From Aldrovandia affinis (lineage: Eukaryota; Chordata; Actinopteri; Notacanthiformes; Halosauridae): a stretch of 64,000 nt of DNA. The stretch is taken from assembly GCA_029706075.1 (NCBI GenBank), contig JAINUG010000192.1, positions 807,001 through 871,000 of the forward strand, read 5' to 3'. The translations under genes and the position numbers were made by a program. The notes beneath the pieces were generated by a model that saw only the letters and a program-made list of their open reading frames with translations, was not told the DNA's origin and searched no databases. Shown one piece after another: positions 35,626-46,962 of the stretch. How positions within the stretch are numbered: position 1 is the stretch's first letter; each line of letters begins with the position of its first letter.

Positions 35626-38600
35626 GAAGGGATCTGGACCAAGTGCTACTGTCAAAGTGAACAGGTGTGATATTGTGAAGGATATAGGGGATTCCATGTA
35701 ACAGGAAATCCAAGAAACATTTTTTAATGAGTGCTTTTGTTAGTACAGTAATCCACGTGCGCTGAACGCACAAAGTGGAGAGTCATTCTGACTGTCAGTC
35801 GTTGCTTCCTAGTGTGCAGCCTGTTGTAACAATGCAGGAACGGGAGCATACAGTGTGAGCTAAATCAGTTTTTGTGAAGGACACGGGCTGAATGAGCTCC
35901 TGGTCTTCTGTGATAAAAAGAGAAAGCAATTAACATGCCGCCACTGTGATCACTACAACATTAAACATTGAAATGGACCGTGAATGATTCCACTGAATGG
36001 AGTCGAGACTTAATCATGCCAGCAATGGCCAAGGCAGTCAGTCCCCGCTACTCTCAATTCCCATTCAGCAGCAATGACTGCTGTCATAATGGAGGAGTGA
36101 TGTCACAAGCTTGATTGCATCATTTAAATGCCCACTGGTTTATATTAATAATAAGTGAGGCGTGAAGTGCAAATGTAAATGCGTCCAGCCGTATCCATTT
36201 AAAACGAGTTAACTGGTGGGGGTTGAGGAGGGTTTACCCCCCTTCACTCTAAAGCACTTTGAGATCCTGAAAGCGCTATATAAATGAAATCTGTCAACAT
36301 TATGTTGCTAAATGAGAACGGCATCTGCTGAACAAAGGCATCAGGGAATGTGAAGGTGAATTTGTGTATTTTGAAACAGCACAGAGTTCTGACAGCTTTA
36401 AAATAATGTTTCATGTAGTGAAACCATCCACTTTTTGATAAAGCTGCACTGTGCAGCTGCAGCTCCACCTACTCAACACAAGAGCAATATTAAACGATAC
36501 AAGTGCATAATATTTTTGTAATTTGTCATTGCGTGGCAACAAGCTTCGCTTTGCCAGGCCTCGCCGGTGTTGTGATGAAACCCTGCAGAGCCGCAGAGCC
36601 TGTAAACGGCATCTCTGCCCGTAGTGACCCCCACCGCCCCGTCGCTCTCATGTAGATCACAGCAGATAAAGAGGCTCAACCCTGCTATTCCTCGTTAGAA
36701 TGAATGGGGCTACACCGGAGAAAGACCGCAATATCTGAAGTTAATGGAGTCCCACCCCACACCACAGGGAAGTGCTTTTAAGTGGAAGGCTGGGCTGGTC
36801 ACCACCATAGAAGCCTTTGAGCTCCTCATAAACACTGATCGAACGGCATGTCTGCAGCTCTGTATTTCTTTCTCGATGTGTTAAGGGTCTGGCGTTCATC
36901 ATAAGGCCCGAATGGAGCGCTTTGATGAGCGGGCTTAACAGTGTGATGAGATCGAGCGCGGTTCTGACAATCGAGGCGGGTGACAAAGTGCTCATGCTCC
37001 ACGCTTTACAGCTGTGGGTCACAGAGCACCCATTCTACAGCTCATTAAAAACTAACAGCTCGCTCTCACAGGGGGTGTCAATAGTTGTCCAATCTCCACT
37101 GCCCCCCTCCTCTGTGGCTCTTTCCATAGACACCATGCCTGTGCATTTCCTGTCTCGTGAGCGCCGTCCTGTCGCGTTACATTAATACAAATGTGAATAA
37201 TGTCTCAATTATCCCAGTGCCCCGAGGTCAGGCTGTACAGACTGAGAGGAAGCCTTACGTCTCGTCCCACAAACATCAATCACCTGCAGCAGCCACGTGC
37301 CAGGACTATACAGCATATGACAAGTGCTCTTAATCAAATATGCATGTACACACGCACGCATGTATGTGTGTGTGTGTGAGAGAGTGAGAGAAAGAGAGAG
37401 TGTGTGTGTGAGTGACAGAGAGAGTGTGTGTATGCGTAAGTGCGTGTTTGTGTGCGTGTATGTGTGCATTCGTGTGCATGTATATGTGTATGCACGTGTG
37501 TATGTGCATGTGCCTGTGTGTCTGTGTATGTATATGTGCATGTGTGTATGTATATATGCGTGCGTGCGCATGTTTCTCTTTGCTGCCCTTTTCCTACCAG
37601 TGCTCAGTACTCACACCAATGTTTGTTCGAAATAAGCAGCCCCTGCACGTGCTCACAGCTTTCGGCCAAAAATAATTGATAGGATTCCCAGGAAAGGATA
37701 AAAAAACATCATAAAGCCATTTGGTGAAGTTTAAGCAGCTTCCTCAATGAATACTGAAATATCAAACTCTCGACAATCAATTCCACTATATGCAGAGCAT
37801 ATCGATGAACAAGCACACTACCTCGAGCTATCCCAAACAGTCACTGCCACCACATTTTGAGAGCAGGGAAATGTATGCAAAATATATCATCATTTTGACT
37901 GAACAGGTCCTGATTATGAAATAATATTGTGTTACTGTCAAATACTTTCTCAAAAGCATTGCTTAGGATGCCATAATAATGAAATCGTTTCTCATCATTT
38001 TGATTTAGCATCTCATAATGATGACCAAGCCATTACCCCATGAATAATGAGTTCTCATAATTGTAGCATAATGTTGTTGGGCCATTGATGGCGTTCCATA
38101 TCCATGCAGTTGCTTCTTCAGGCCTCTGAGGTATTTTAGGTCATTTGTGAGTCATTAGACTGTAACGGGCCCAGCCAGAAAGCCTGGCTCCACTGAAGCA
38201 GTGATGAACCCTGGGACAAAGGACGAGCTAATTACACCAAATTAAAGGAATGTCAAAATGGAATCGAGCTAATGTCACATGACTTAATGACATAAATATT
38301 TGTTTTCTGTACCAGGTTCTTTTTTCCTTATATTGACATTGCTTTTTCAACAATATAATGGTTTCTCAATTTTTTCTTTCCTGTGCCCACTTGGAAACGC
38401 AGAGCTGATCAGCGTAAAGGTTCACATCGCTGCTCGATGTCATCTCTCTGTCTCTGTCTCTCTCTCTCCATCTCTCTCTATTTTATATATATATACAGTG
38501 TACATACTATATATACATGTATATATATACAGTAGCTATATTTCCCAGTAGCATCGTGGTAGCATCACTAATTCCGAAATAAAATAGTGGGACAGCTTTT

Positions 38601-38720
38601 TATAGCTTTTAATGAGGGATAGCTTTCATGTAGCAGAGCTATGTTTTCTGTAGAGTAACTGGTAGCTTAGCTTGCTACATTTTCCAAGTAGCCTGCCCGG
38701 CACTGTATGTCTATATATAT
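35626..38720. other. Unique intron-like DNA with scattered repeat scraps
   Basis: No gene recognised. At 36238-36290 'aaagcactttgagatcctga' + 'aagcgctatataaatg' is a LINE 3'-tail type seen across fish. 36500-37180 is non-repetitive with balanced composition. A GT/GA microsatellite occupies about 37360-37565. Confidence 0.4.
37358..37568. repeat. GT/GA compound microsatellite
   Basis: (GT)n, (GA)n and 'tgtgtatgtgca' variants. Confidence 0.9.
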
Positions 38721-38725
38721 ATATA

Positions 38726-39281
38726 TACACTACCGGTCAAAAGTTTGAGTACACCTGCTGGAAACTAGGTTTATCTCATAATTGACAATGCTTTACACCG
38801 TATATATTTCTGTAAATACTTTAAAATGACAAAGAACACATGTAACAATGAACAAAATGAACATCAAAGAAATGTTCAAGAAAATTATATTGAAAATTGA
38901 ATCTTGGATTCCTCAAAATAGCCACCCTTTGCCGTGATAACAGCCTCACAAACACAGGCCATTCGGTTAATACGTTTCAGCAGGAAATCACCCGATATGT
39001 CTTCCCAGCTCTCCTGCAGCAATTCCCAGAGAAACTTGTGGGTTGCTTTGCTTTGACTCTTCTGTCCAGTTTGTCGCATACAATTTCTATGGGATTGAGG
39101 TCTGGACACTGGGCAGGCCAGGTCATCAGTTTGAGTTGTCCTTCACGTTCCTCCTTCACCAGGTAGTTCTTGCACAACTTCAAGGTGTGTTTCGGGTCGT
39201 TATCTTGCTGAAGAATGAAGGAGTGCCCGATTAGCCATAGTCCAGATGGAAGGTGTACTCAAACTTTTGACCAGTAGTGTA
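38726..39281 (-). mobile_element. Tc1/mariner element, internally deleted
   Basis: A 556-bp element with 31-bp terminal inverted repeats that differ at one base (left starts 'tacactaccggtcaaaagtt', right is its complement). On the minus strand it keeps only the C-terminal part of a Tc1 transposase: a QQDNDPKHT-like second catalytic aspartate region at about 39185-39215 and CPDLNPIE at about 39090-39110, out of frame with each other. Most of the N-terminal half is deleted, so it is a nonautonomous relic. Confidence 0.9.
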
Positions 39282-39452
39282 TATACTATATACACTCAGT
39301 GGCCACTTTATTAGGTACACCTTTCTAGTACTGGGTAGGACCCCCTTTGCAACCAGAACAGCCTGAATTCTTCGTGGCATGGATTCAACATGGTGCTGGA
39401 AACATTCCTCAGAGATTCTGGTCCATGTTGACATAATAACATCACGCAGTTG

Positions 39453-39704
39453 CTACAGATTTGTCAACTGCACATTCATGTTGCGAATCTCCCATTCCAC
39501 CACATCCCAAAGATCTGGTGACTGTGGAAGCCATTTGAGTACACTGAACTCATCGTCATGTTCGTGGAACCAGCTTGAGATGACGTGTGCTTTGTGACAT
39601 GGCGCATTATCCTGCTGGAAGTAACCATTAGAAGATGGGTAGACTGTGGCCATAAAGGCATGCACATGGTCAGCAACAAGACTATGATAGGTAGGCTGTG
39701 GCAT
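39453..39704 (-). pseudogene. Tc1 transposase C-terminal fragment lacking the catalytic Glu
   Basis: This 83-residue frame holds GYFQQDNAPCHKAHVISSW, then LPQSPDLWDVVEWEIRN. Relative to the usual family motif, six residues after SPDL, including the DDE glutamate, are missing with the frame kept. The protein could not catalyse transposition. Confidence 0.9.
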
Positions 39705-40074
39705 TTAAATTATGCTCAAATGGTATTAAGGTGCCTAATGTGTGCCAAGAAAACATTCCCCACACCATTACACCACCAGCAGGCTGAACCGTCGACACAA
39801 GGCAGGATGGATGTATGGATTCATGTTGTTTATGCCAAATTCTGACCCTACCATCTGCATGTCGCAGCAGAAATCAAGATTTGTCAGACCAAGCAACGTT
39901 TTTCCAATCTTCAACTGTCTAGTTTTGGTGAGCCTGTGCCTACTGTAACCTCACTTTCCTGTTCTTAGCTGACAGGAGTGGAACCCAGTGTGGTCTTCTG
40001 TTGCTGTAGCACATCCACTTCGGGTTCAGAGATGCTCTTCTGCATACCACTGTTGTAACGCATGGTTATTTGAG

Positions 40075-40329
40075 TTACTGTTGCCTTCCTGTCAGCTCGA
40101 ACCTGTCTGGCCATTCTCCTCTGACCTCTCTCATTAACAAGGCGTTTTCACCCACAGAACTGCTGCTCACTGGATGTTTTTGTTTTTCGCACCATTCTCT
40201 GTAAACTGTAAATACTCTTGTGTGTGAAAATCCCATGAGATCAGCAGTTTCTGAGATACTCACACCACCCAGTCTGGCACCAACAATCATTCCACGGTCA
40301 AAGTCACTTAGATCACATTTCTTACACAT
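40075..40329 (-). pseudogene. Tc1 transposase N-terminal DNA-binding fragment
   Basis: An 84-residue frame starts M-C-K-K-C-D-L-S-D-F-D-R-G and contains a PAIRED-type helix-turn-helix. It is the 5' part of the same transposase as 39453-39704 and is separated from it by disrupted sequence. Confidence 0.85.
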
Positions 40330-40469
40330 TCAGATTTTTGGACTGAACCTCTTGACCATGTCTGCATGCTTTTATGCAGTGAGTTGCTGCCACATGATTG
40401 GCTGATTAGATAATTGCATTAACAACCCGGTGTACAGGTGTACCTAATAAAGTGGCCACTGACTGTATA

Positions 40470-40471
40470 CA

Positions 40472-40568
<97 letters not shown>

Positions 40569-40582
40569 CTATCTCTCTCTCC
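40470..40582. repeat. CT microsatellite at the edge of the Tc1 element
   Basis: About 85 bp of pure (CT)n plus variants directly follow the right end of the element. Confidence 0.95.
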
Positions 40583-42120
40583 CTAAGTCTCTCTCTGCAC
40601 ACACTCAGGATGTGCTACATGGCTGCTGGCCTCTGCAGAAGTGAGCCAGCAGCCATGCGAGACCACGCAGTGAAGAGCTTCACACTGTCTGAGCGCCACA
40701 GCTTCACTGGGGACGAACAATTCCCTCTTATTCTCGACAATAAAAATACGGCACAAAGTTTTCTCATTATACCCTTGAGATTTTTTTATGGAGTTGCCAG
40801 ATCACAATGACAATCCCTCCCCATCCCTCCATTACATTTACAACATATTAAATCTCTGTAGTTCAGAGTCAGTGTTGGGTGGTTACTCTCTCTCTCTCTC
40901 TCTCAGCCAGGGGTAATGGGTGTCCAAAGGCACAGGGAGGGTCTGACCTTTAGCTGTACAGTTACAGTGAGAACATGCAGTACACAACATGCAGGAGCAT
41001 GTCTCTCCTAAACATGCAGTGTATTCAGACTCAACATTCATTCATTAAGACAGATTACCAGGCAGAGGAGGGCTCTGCAATGCCATTTGAATAGTGAAAG
41101 TGCCTTTCCTGGTTCCTGGTCACATTGTGTTTAAAGCATATATTCAGACCATGGCTAGTCACGGGTAAGTCCTGTGCATTAATGCTCATTAATTAAGCAC
41201 GACACATTTGTAAATATTTAGCAAATTAATAGTTACTAAGGAGTAAGCCGGTAAGAAATCACCAACCACAAATAGTAAATTAAATCTTTCATTGATTTGA
41301 GTGGAACTACGTGAAAACATCCACAATGGAAAAGAGAACATCACTATCTTGTCACTTTTTTCTTTTTTTAAAATGAGTCTCTTGTTGCAAAAAGGTCTAT
41401 CCGTATAGAACTGTTCGGGAGAATAGTTAGCCCTGTTTCTCACGGCAGTGGCAGCGATTGCCCTGCCAGAAAGGCAGCAGACAGGGTCAGACAGAGACGG
41501 CACGGGGCAGGTGCAACTCAATAATGTGGCCAGAGAGAAATGTGGAGGCCGGTCGGTGGAAAGAGTTTATCGATTCCTCTTAAAAAATAAGGAGAGGGGC
41601 CAGCTCACTGCCAGAGAGAGACCGCACAGGGGGGGGGGGAGGGAAGGAAGGAGGGGAAATATCCAGGAGCTCAATAAAGGCCATCAAGATAATCAAGAGG
41701 TGCAAAGATAGATGCACCACATATGTGTGTCGCTCAAAACCGGACAGAGGACATGACCACTGGAACACAGCACATATTTTGTGACATATAAGCTGCAAAA
41801 GTTTGCTGTGCAAGGACAGTGTTTGTTGTCAATCAGAAGATGGATTTTTGATAAACTTTTTAAAAAACTTCACAGTAAAGCGTTTAATCTTGTGGAACAG
41901 ATGCTGAACCTTTCTTCTGACCTCTGTCATCATGTCACACCTCCACGCTCCGTCAAACAGTAACAGGCTGAGGTACCCTTAACCCCTTAAATGGACCCAG
42001 AACTCTGCTCTCCCTCTCCCATCCAATCACAAAGGACTCTTCCTCTTTCATCCAATCACAAAGCAGCAATCATGCCTGGTAATACTGCGGCTCCTACAGG
42101 GTAAATGAGACAGTGGAAAT
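40583..42120. other. Unique intron-like DNA, no gene seen
   Basis: Contains a short (CT)n near 40888-40905 and a G-run 'ggggggggggaggg' at about 41630. No gene is recognised. Confidence 0.4.
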
Positions 42121-42125
42121 GCAAA

Positions 42126-42420
42126 CAGGGAAGGGTTCTGGTGGTTCTGTAATGGTGTGGGGTGAAAGGTTCTGGTGGTTCTGTAATGGTGTGGGGTAAA
42201 AGGTTGTGGTGGTTCTGTAATGGTGTGTTCCGGTGGTTCTGTAATGGTGTGTTCTGGTGGTTCTGTAATGGTGTGTTCTGGTGGTTCTGTAATATGGTTT
42301 TGGGGCACTCATACTCTCAGAAGGCCAGGTCGATGTTTGATGATTACTCAACAGTACTGAGTGATCATCTCCACCCCATATTAAAGCATTTCTTTCCTGC
42401 AGAGAAATATTAATGAGTAG
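42126..42420 (+). mobile_element. Tc1/mariner relic whose GGSVMVWG coding segment is tandemly amplified
   Basis: Six copies of 'ggttctggtggttctgtaat' + 'ggtgtg' (units of 34, 34, then about 24-26 bp) encode S-G-G-S-V-M-V-W-G in one frame, the conserved Tc1 transposase motif. The next 110 bp read THTLRRPGRCLM and then SDHLHPILKHFFPAEKY in the same order as in other relics of this family in the window (54112-54654, 56968-57215). The array is therefore a minisatellite born from transposase coding sequence. Confidence 0.8.
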
Positions 42421-44090
42421 TGCAGACTCCAGTCTCTGCATTCACACTGTAGCAGCACCACAGCACAGCACCACAAGAGATCTACTCTTCAATCAATCCG
42501 GTGGCCATTTACCTGAGCTCCAATTACAACAAGACTCTCAGTATTACAAGGATCATGGTCACAATTCATATTTGGCTTCGCCAAAGGGCACTGCCAGAAG
42601 TGATGTTTTACTTACATTTTCCTGTTTTCTCTTAAGGTAAACATTTCCAAAGGCAGCCGTGCATGCTGTCCCACGGTCCAATTTGAATTTGTTCAGAATG
42701 AAACAGTAACACAATGACACAAATCAGGTGTGTCTCTCTCAAATTAAATAGAGGGAGGGGAATGAGAAGAAAGCTGTACTCCAGAACACTAGGGGGCAGC
42801 AGACCCAGTGGGTGAGGCATGGGACTGAAGGTATTGATGCAGCACCACTCTCCACAAGCTGCTCTAGAACAAATCTCCTCTCAACTGCTTCTCATGAACT
42901 ACGGCCTTACTGGGCCTTCACAGTCTCCACAATCAGCAGCCAATCACAGGTATGCTTTTAAATCCAGACTCCCGGACTCATGTGACCTCCTCCCTGTTTG
43001 GATGCGCTTTCCTTCACGCCCCCTTGCCTGCCGTTCCATCCCCACACAGAAAGGCAACAGCAGGAAACCTTCAGGAAACCTTCAGAAACTGAAAGGTTTT
43101 TCTCCTGGTTTTCATCAGGTCAGACAGGGACTCATTTCTGTGCTGATGGTCATGCAGGACAAAAAAAAAAATTAGCTACTGTATTTCACCCCCATTATAG
43201 CATATGTCACGATAGCGTAGTAGTTTCACCTTTATTAAAAAGTTGTTTATGATCCGATATTCTGTTTTTCCTCTACTCTTTCTTTGTGTGATTGTGGTAA
43301 GGATTGCAGCGCAGCACCCCAGGAAGAACACAAACTCCTGATTGAAACCGCTGAAAGATATTTCCATCTCATTAGCATCATGAACAATTCCATAGTTAAT
43401 GCAGTCTCTTTCAACCTGCTGTTTTGTATCCACTTAAATGCAAGCTGACAGCTTATTTCTGCATTTGTAAATTAAATTGATTCAAAACGCGGGCAGAGGG
43501 AAACACACAAGCAGCAGAAGGTTTCCATTGCTGCAGATACAAAATCCAGTCTGGCTTCAATCACTGAATCCATCACTTGCACAACAGACAGGGAAGCAAT
43601 GCATGGGGGAGGGGGGCAACTCTCAAGGGTCCTGTAAGGAGAACTGCCAAAAAATTGGGGGGAAATTGAGAAATGTTTCAAATATACTATCCAAAATTAT
43701 TATTTTTCTATTATGTTTCCATTCCATTGTGAGTGTGTATGTGTGTGTGTGTGTGTGTGTGTTACACTTGTGTTGGTTTCTTCTGGGAAATAAGCCTACC
43801 TTTATTGAGTGGGTTCTGACCAAATTACTTCAGTCAACAGGATCCACTACAGAGGGAATCGGTTTGTTTTCTCAAGTGGAAACTCAGGTGACATTGGCTT
43901 TTGAACGAACTGAGAGAAATGTGTTTTGCTGTGTGAAAAGCGACCTTTGCATTTGGAGGTGACGCAGGGCAGTCTGTGTTGGAAGAGAAGGAGCTCTCAC
44001 TCTGTTACTGCCCACCATGCTGTGGGTAATTAAACTACCCCCTGTGGAAGTATGACTACAGCAGAGTCACAGTGCTGTAGACTGTAGAAA
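42421..44090. other. Unique intron-like DNA, no gene seen
   Basis: Only a short (GT)n at 43729-43762. The 161-codon plus-strand frame crosses that repeat and resembles nothing known. Confidence 0.4.
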
Positions 44091-44091
44091 C

Positions 44092-44672
44092 AGCAGAGTC
44101 ACAGGGCTGTAGACTGTGGAAACAGCAGCGTCCCAGGCAGCATTAGGGTGACCCCCTCCCTGGATTCCGTCCCAGGTAGCATTAGGGTAACCCCCTCCTC
44201 AGACTCTGTCCCAGGTAGCATTAGGGTGACCCCCTCCCTGGATTCCGTCCCAGGTAGCATTAGGGTAACCCCCTCCTCAGACTCTGTCCCAAGTAGCATT
44301 AGGGTGACCCCCTTCTGTCCCAGGTAGCATTAGGGTGACCCCCTCCACAGACTCTGTCCCAGACAGCATTAGGGTGACCCCCTCCCCAGACTCTGTCCCA
44401 GGCAGCATTAGGGTGACCCCCTCCCCAGTCTCTGTCCCAGGCAGCATTAGGGTGACCCCCTCCCCAGACTCTGTCCCAGGCAGCATTAGGGTGACCCCCT
44501 CCCCAGTCTCTGTCCCAGGCAGCATTAGGGTGACCCCCTTCCCCAGACTCTGTCCCAGGCAGCATTAGGGTGACCCCCTTCCCCGGACTCTGTCCCAGGT
44601 AGCATTAGGGTGACCCCCCTCCCTGGACTCTGTCCCAGGTAGCATTAGGGTGACCCCCTCCCTGCGGGGTAG
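44092..44672. repeat. ~39-bp minisatellite with CATTAGGGTGACCCCC core
   Basis: About 14 copies of 'cccaggcagcattagggtga' + 'ccccctccccagactctgt'. Early copies carry 'gtagc' and 'ggattccg', later ones 'gcagc' and 'agactctg'. The open frames across it are repeat translations. Confidence 0.93.
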
Positions 44673-44945
44673 TGTAGTGCCTGAGTGTTTGGGCCTCCTG
44701 CCCAGCCAGTCAAATTCTCTCCCTCATCCAATCAAACAATTGACAAACCAAATGCGAGCAGACATGAGAACAATGCCTTGAGAATGGAGATCATGACCCT
44801 TCATGCACAGAGACTGCAGCCAGACCGCCAGCCATAACCTCGATCTCATTGACTGTGGTCTCAAGGCCATGGCACCAGGGAAAAGGCTTATACGGTCGAT
44901 TTGCAGTATGAACACACCAGAACAAAGCTACATGGTCGAATCACT

Positions 44946-45176
44946 TGCATGCATGTGTGTGTGCACTGTGTGTGTATGTGTGTGCACTAAGTGTGCATTG
45001 TGTGTGTGCCGTGTGTGTGTGCATGCGCACTGTGTGTGTGCGTGTGCACATGCGTGTGTACGTGTGTGTGCATGTGTGCTGTGTGTGTGTGCGTGCATGT
45101 GTGCGTGCATGTGTTTGTACACGCGTGTGCTGTGTGCGCGTGCGTGTATGTACGCTGTGTGTGTGTGTGAGTGTAA
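44946..45176. repeat. GT/GC alternating microsatellite
   Basis: 'tgtgtgtgcatgcgcactgt' type alternating purine-pyrimidine sequence, a candidate for Z-DNA. Confidence 0.9.
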
Positions 45177-45649
45177 TTCCATAGCGCGCGTAAATATATC
45201 TCAAAAGGAAAAGGATTTCCCATATAATTGATACTACATCCACACTGAGTTTGGTACAGCCTTCACTGAACTGATTTGCAGTCACTCTCATTCAGTGACA
45301 CTTAACTGCTTACATTTTTGCATAATACAATTTACACAGCTGAAGATTCACTGAAGCAAAACAAGTTTGTGCCTAGCACAGTATTACAACAGCAATGCCC
45401 CACCGAGTCTGAAGCATTCTGATTAACTGGAAGTTCTGATTAGTTAGAAATGCATCAACTTATTTCTTTTTTTAAATTATCAATACAATAGGACAGATAC
45501 AACAGGAAACAATTAATATAAAGCTAACAACAAAAAATGAAAGCACACACAATCAAAAAAGTACAAAACACAAATAACGATAAATCCACCACTATAGCAG
45601 TCTTAAATATAAATCCTAATGTTCACTCTGGTACACATTTGATTCTTCT

Positions 45650-45785
45650 CTCTTATATTATCTTTTTCTGTATAGCACGTGATTTATACTGTGTTAAGCG
45701 CTTTGCGATTCATTGTAATGAAAAGCACTATACAAATGCAATTCTTTACTATTGATAATAATAATAATAATAATACAATAATAAC
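45650..45785 (+). mobile_element. LINE 3' tail with (ATA)n end
   Basis: 'ttaagcgctttgcgattcat' followed by 'aaaagcactatacaaatgca' and (ATA)n is a common fish LINE 3' terminus; a 5'-truncated copy. Confidence 0.75.
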
Positions 45786-45904
45786 TTCCCTGCCAGTGGT
45801 GAGGCAACAAAGACAGCCCATCTACAGATATAAAAAAACAAAAAAATAGGCAAAGCACATACGCCTGCACATTTCTGAGATTTATATTAGGGGGGGTATT
45901 AGAA

Positions 45905-46480
45905 TGTTAGGGAGTGTGAAATACGGTGGTGTATGGTGGGTGTTTCTATTCTAGTGTTGGTATATGGACTTGGTGTGTGTGTGTGTGTATTTTGTTTGCG
46001 TGTGGGAGTAGTTCAAGCAAATTCAAACAACTGATTAACGGGTCCGAAGTTTCTTCAAAATATGTGATTTGGTTTTGGAGAGAGGCTGTCATTTTTTCCA
46101 TTGATATGTACTCTCTGAGAAGGTTTAACCACTGTGTGATGTTTAAAGTATTTCTGCTCTTCCAGTTCAGGAGGATAGTTTTCTTGGCGATAGTTAGGGC
46201 GATGAGTATCGGTTTGATGTTTTTGATAGTGGGGTTGAGTGTTGAAATGTCTCCAAGTAAACAAAAGATGGAGAGAGTGGAATCCCGCAGCTCAAAATGA
46301 GGGATGTTCTGTCAGTGACTGCTTGCCAGAAATGTTGAGTGGTTGGGCAGAGCCAAGTGGCATGGAAGTAGCTATCTGGGGTGTTCAGCGTACAGTGTGA
46401 GCATGTGTCAGAGTCTATGAATCCCATCTTAAATATGTCGTGCTGAGTGATATGAGCTCTGTGAATTACTTTCACAGAGA
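45905..46480 (-). mobile_element. L1/Tx1-like LINE ORF2 C-terminal fragment
   Basis: On the minus strand, 46475-46290 encodes HDIFKMGFIDSDTCSHCTLN, then PDSYFHATWLCPTTQHFW, the C-terminal cysteine/histidine region of L1-type ORF2 proteins. Related sequence (KKTILLNWKSR..., then LREYISMEK) follows at about 46185-46060 in another frame, so at least one frameshift is present. 5'-truncated and inactive. Confidence 0.82.
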
Positions 46481-46504
46481 ATTACTGTGAATTACTGTGA
46501 ATTA

Positions 46505-46962
46505 CTTTTACTCTCTTCCAGCGCTTCCCCTCTCAGCGGAGACCAAGAGTGAGAGCCCTAAAGACTAGGACTAAACGCCACCTGAACAACTTCTTTCCCC
46601 AAGCCATAATCCTCCTAAACAAAGACCCTTCCTCTATCCCCCCCCTGTTCACTTGCACACTCCCACTTTAACTGTGCCGTTAACTGTGACTTCTACTCTG
46701 CCCTTTTGCACACTCTTGCACCTTAACTGTGTACATAACCATTATCTGTACTGTATTTGTATTTGTATTTGTATATTAGCACGGTACTGTATATTATATT
46801 GTATTGTATTGTATTGTATTGTATTGTATTGTATTTTTATACACTATTTTTTATTTTTTCTAAGCTCTTGTTATCGTTTGGTTGTATGTTGACACCCTTG
46901 CACTAAGGCAAATTCCTTGTACATCGTACTTGGCGAATAAATAATTCTGATTCTGATATTGT
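46505..46962 (+). mobile_element. Second LINE 3' end, opposite orientation
   Basis: 'cagcgcttcccctctcagcg' onward encodes FQRFPSQRRPRVRALKTRTK and then RHLNNFFPQAIILLN, resembling the ORF C-terminus of fish LINEs. A 3' UTR follows with (GTATT)n at 46762-46840, and it ends 'ggcgaataaataattctg' + 'attctgata', a typical terminus. It abuts the L1-like fragment. Confidence 0.7.

Larger units (their letters stand above)
39289..40469 (-). mobile_element. Tc1/mariner element (second family), near full length, defective
   Basis: The terminal inverted repeats contain 'cagtggccactttattaggt' + 'acacct' at both ends (39297 and the complement ending about 40464), so the ends are intact and flanked by TA. 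The transposase runs on the minus strand. The first 84 residues (40329 to 40078) contain the helix-turn-helix region SISETADLMGFSHTRVFTVY, and a separate piece at 39704-39453 has QQDNAPCHKA (second catalytic D). The expected [15 protein letters not shown] is reduced to SPDLWDVVE, so the block with the catalytic Glu is lost. Stops and frameshifts separate the pieces. Confidence 0.93.
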
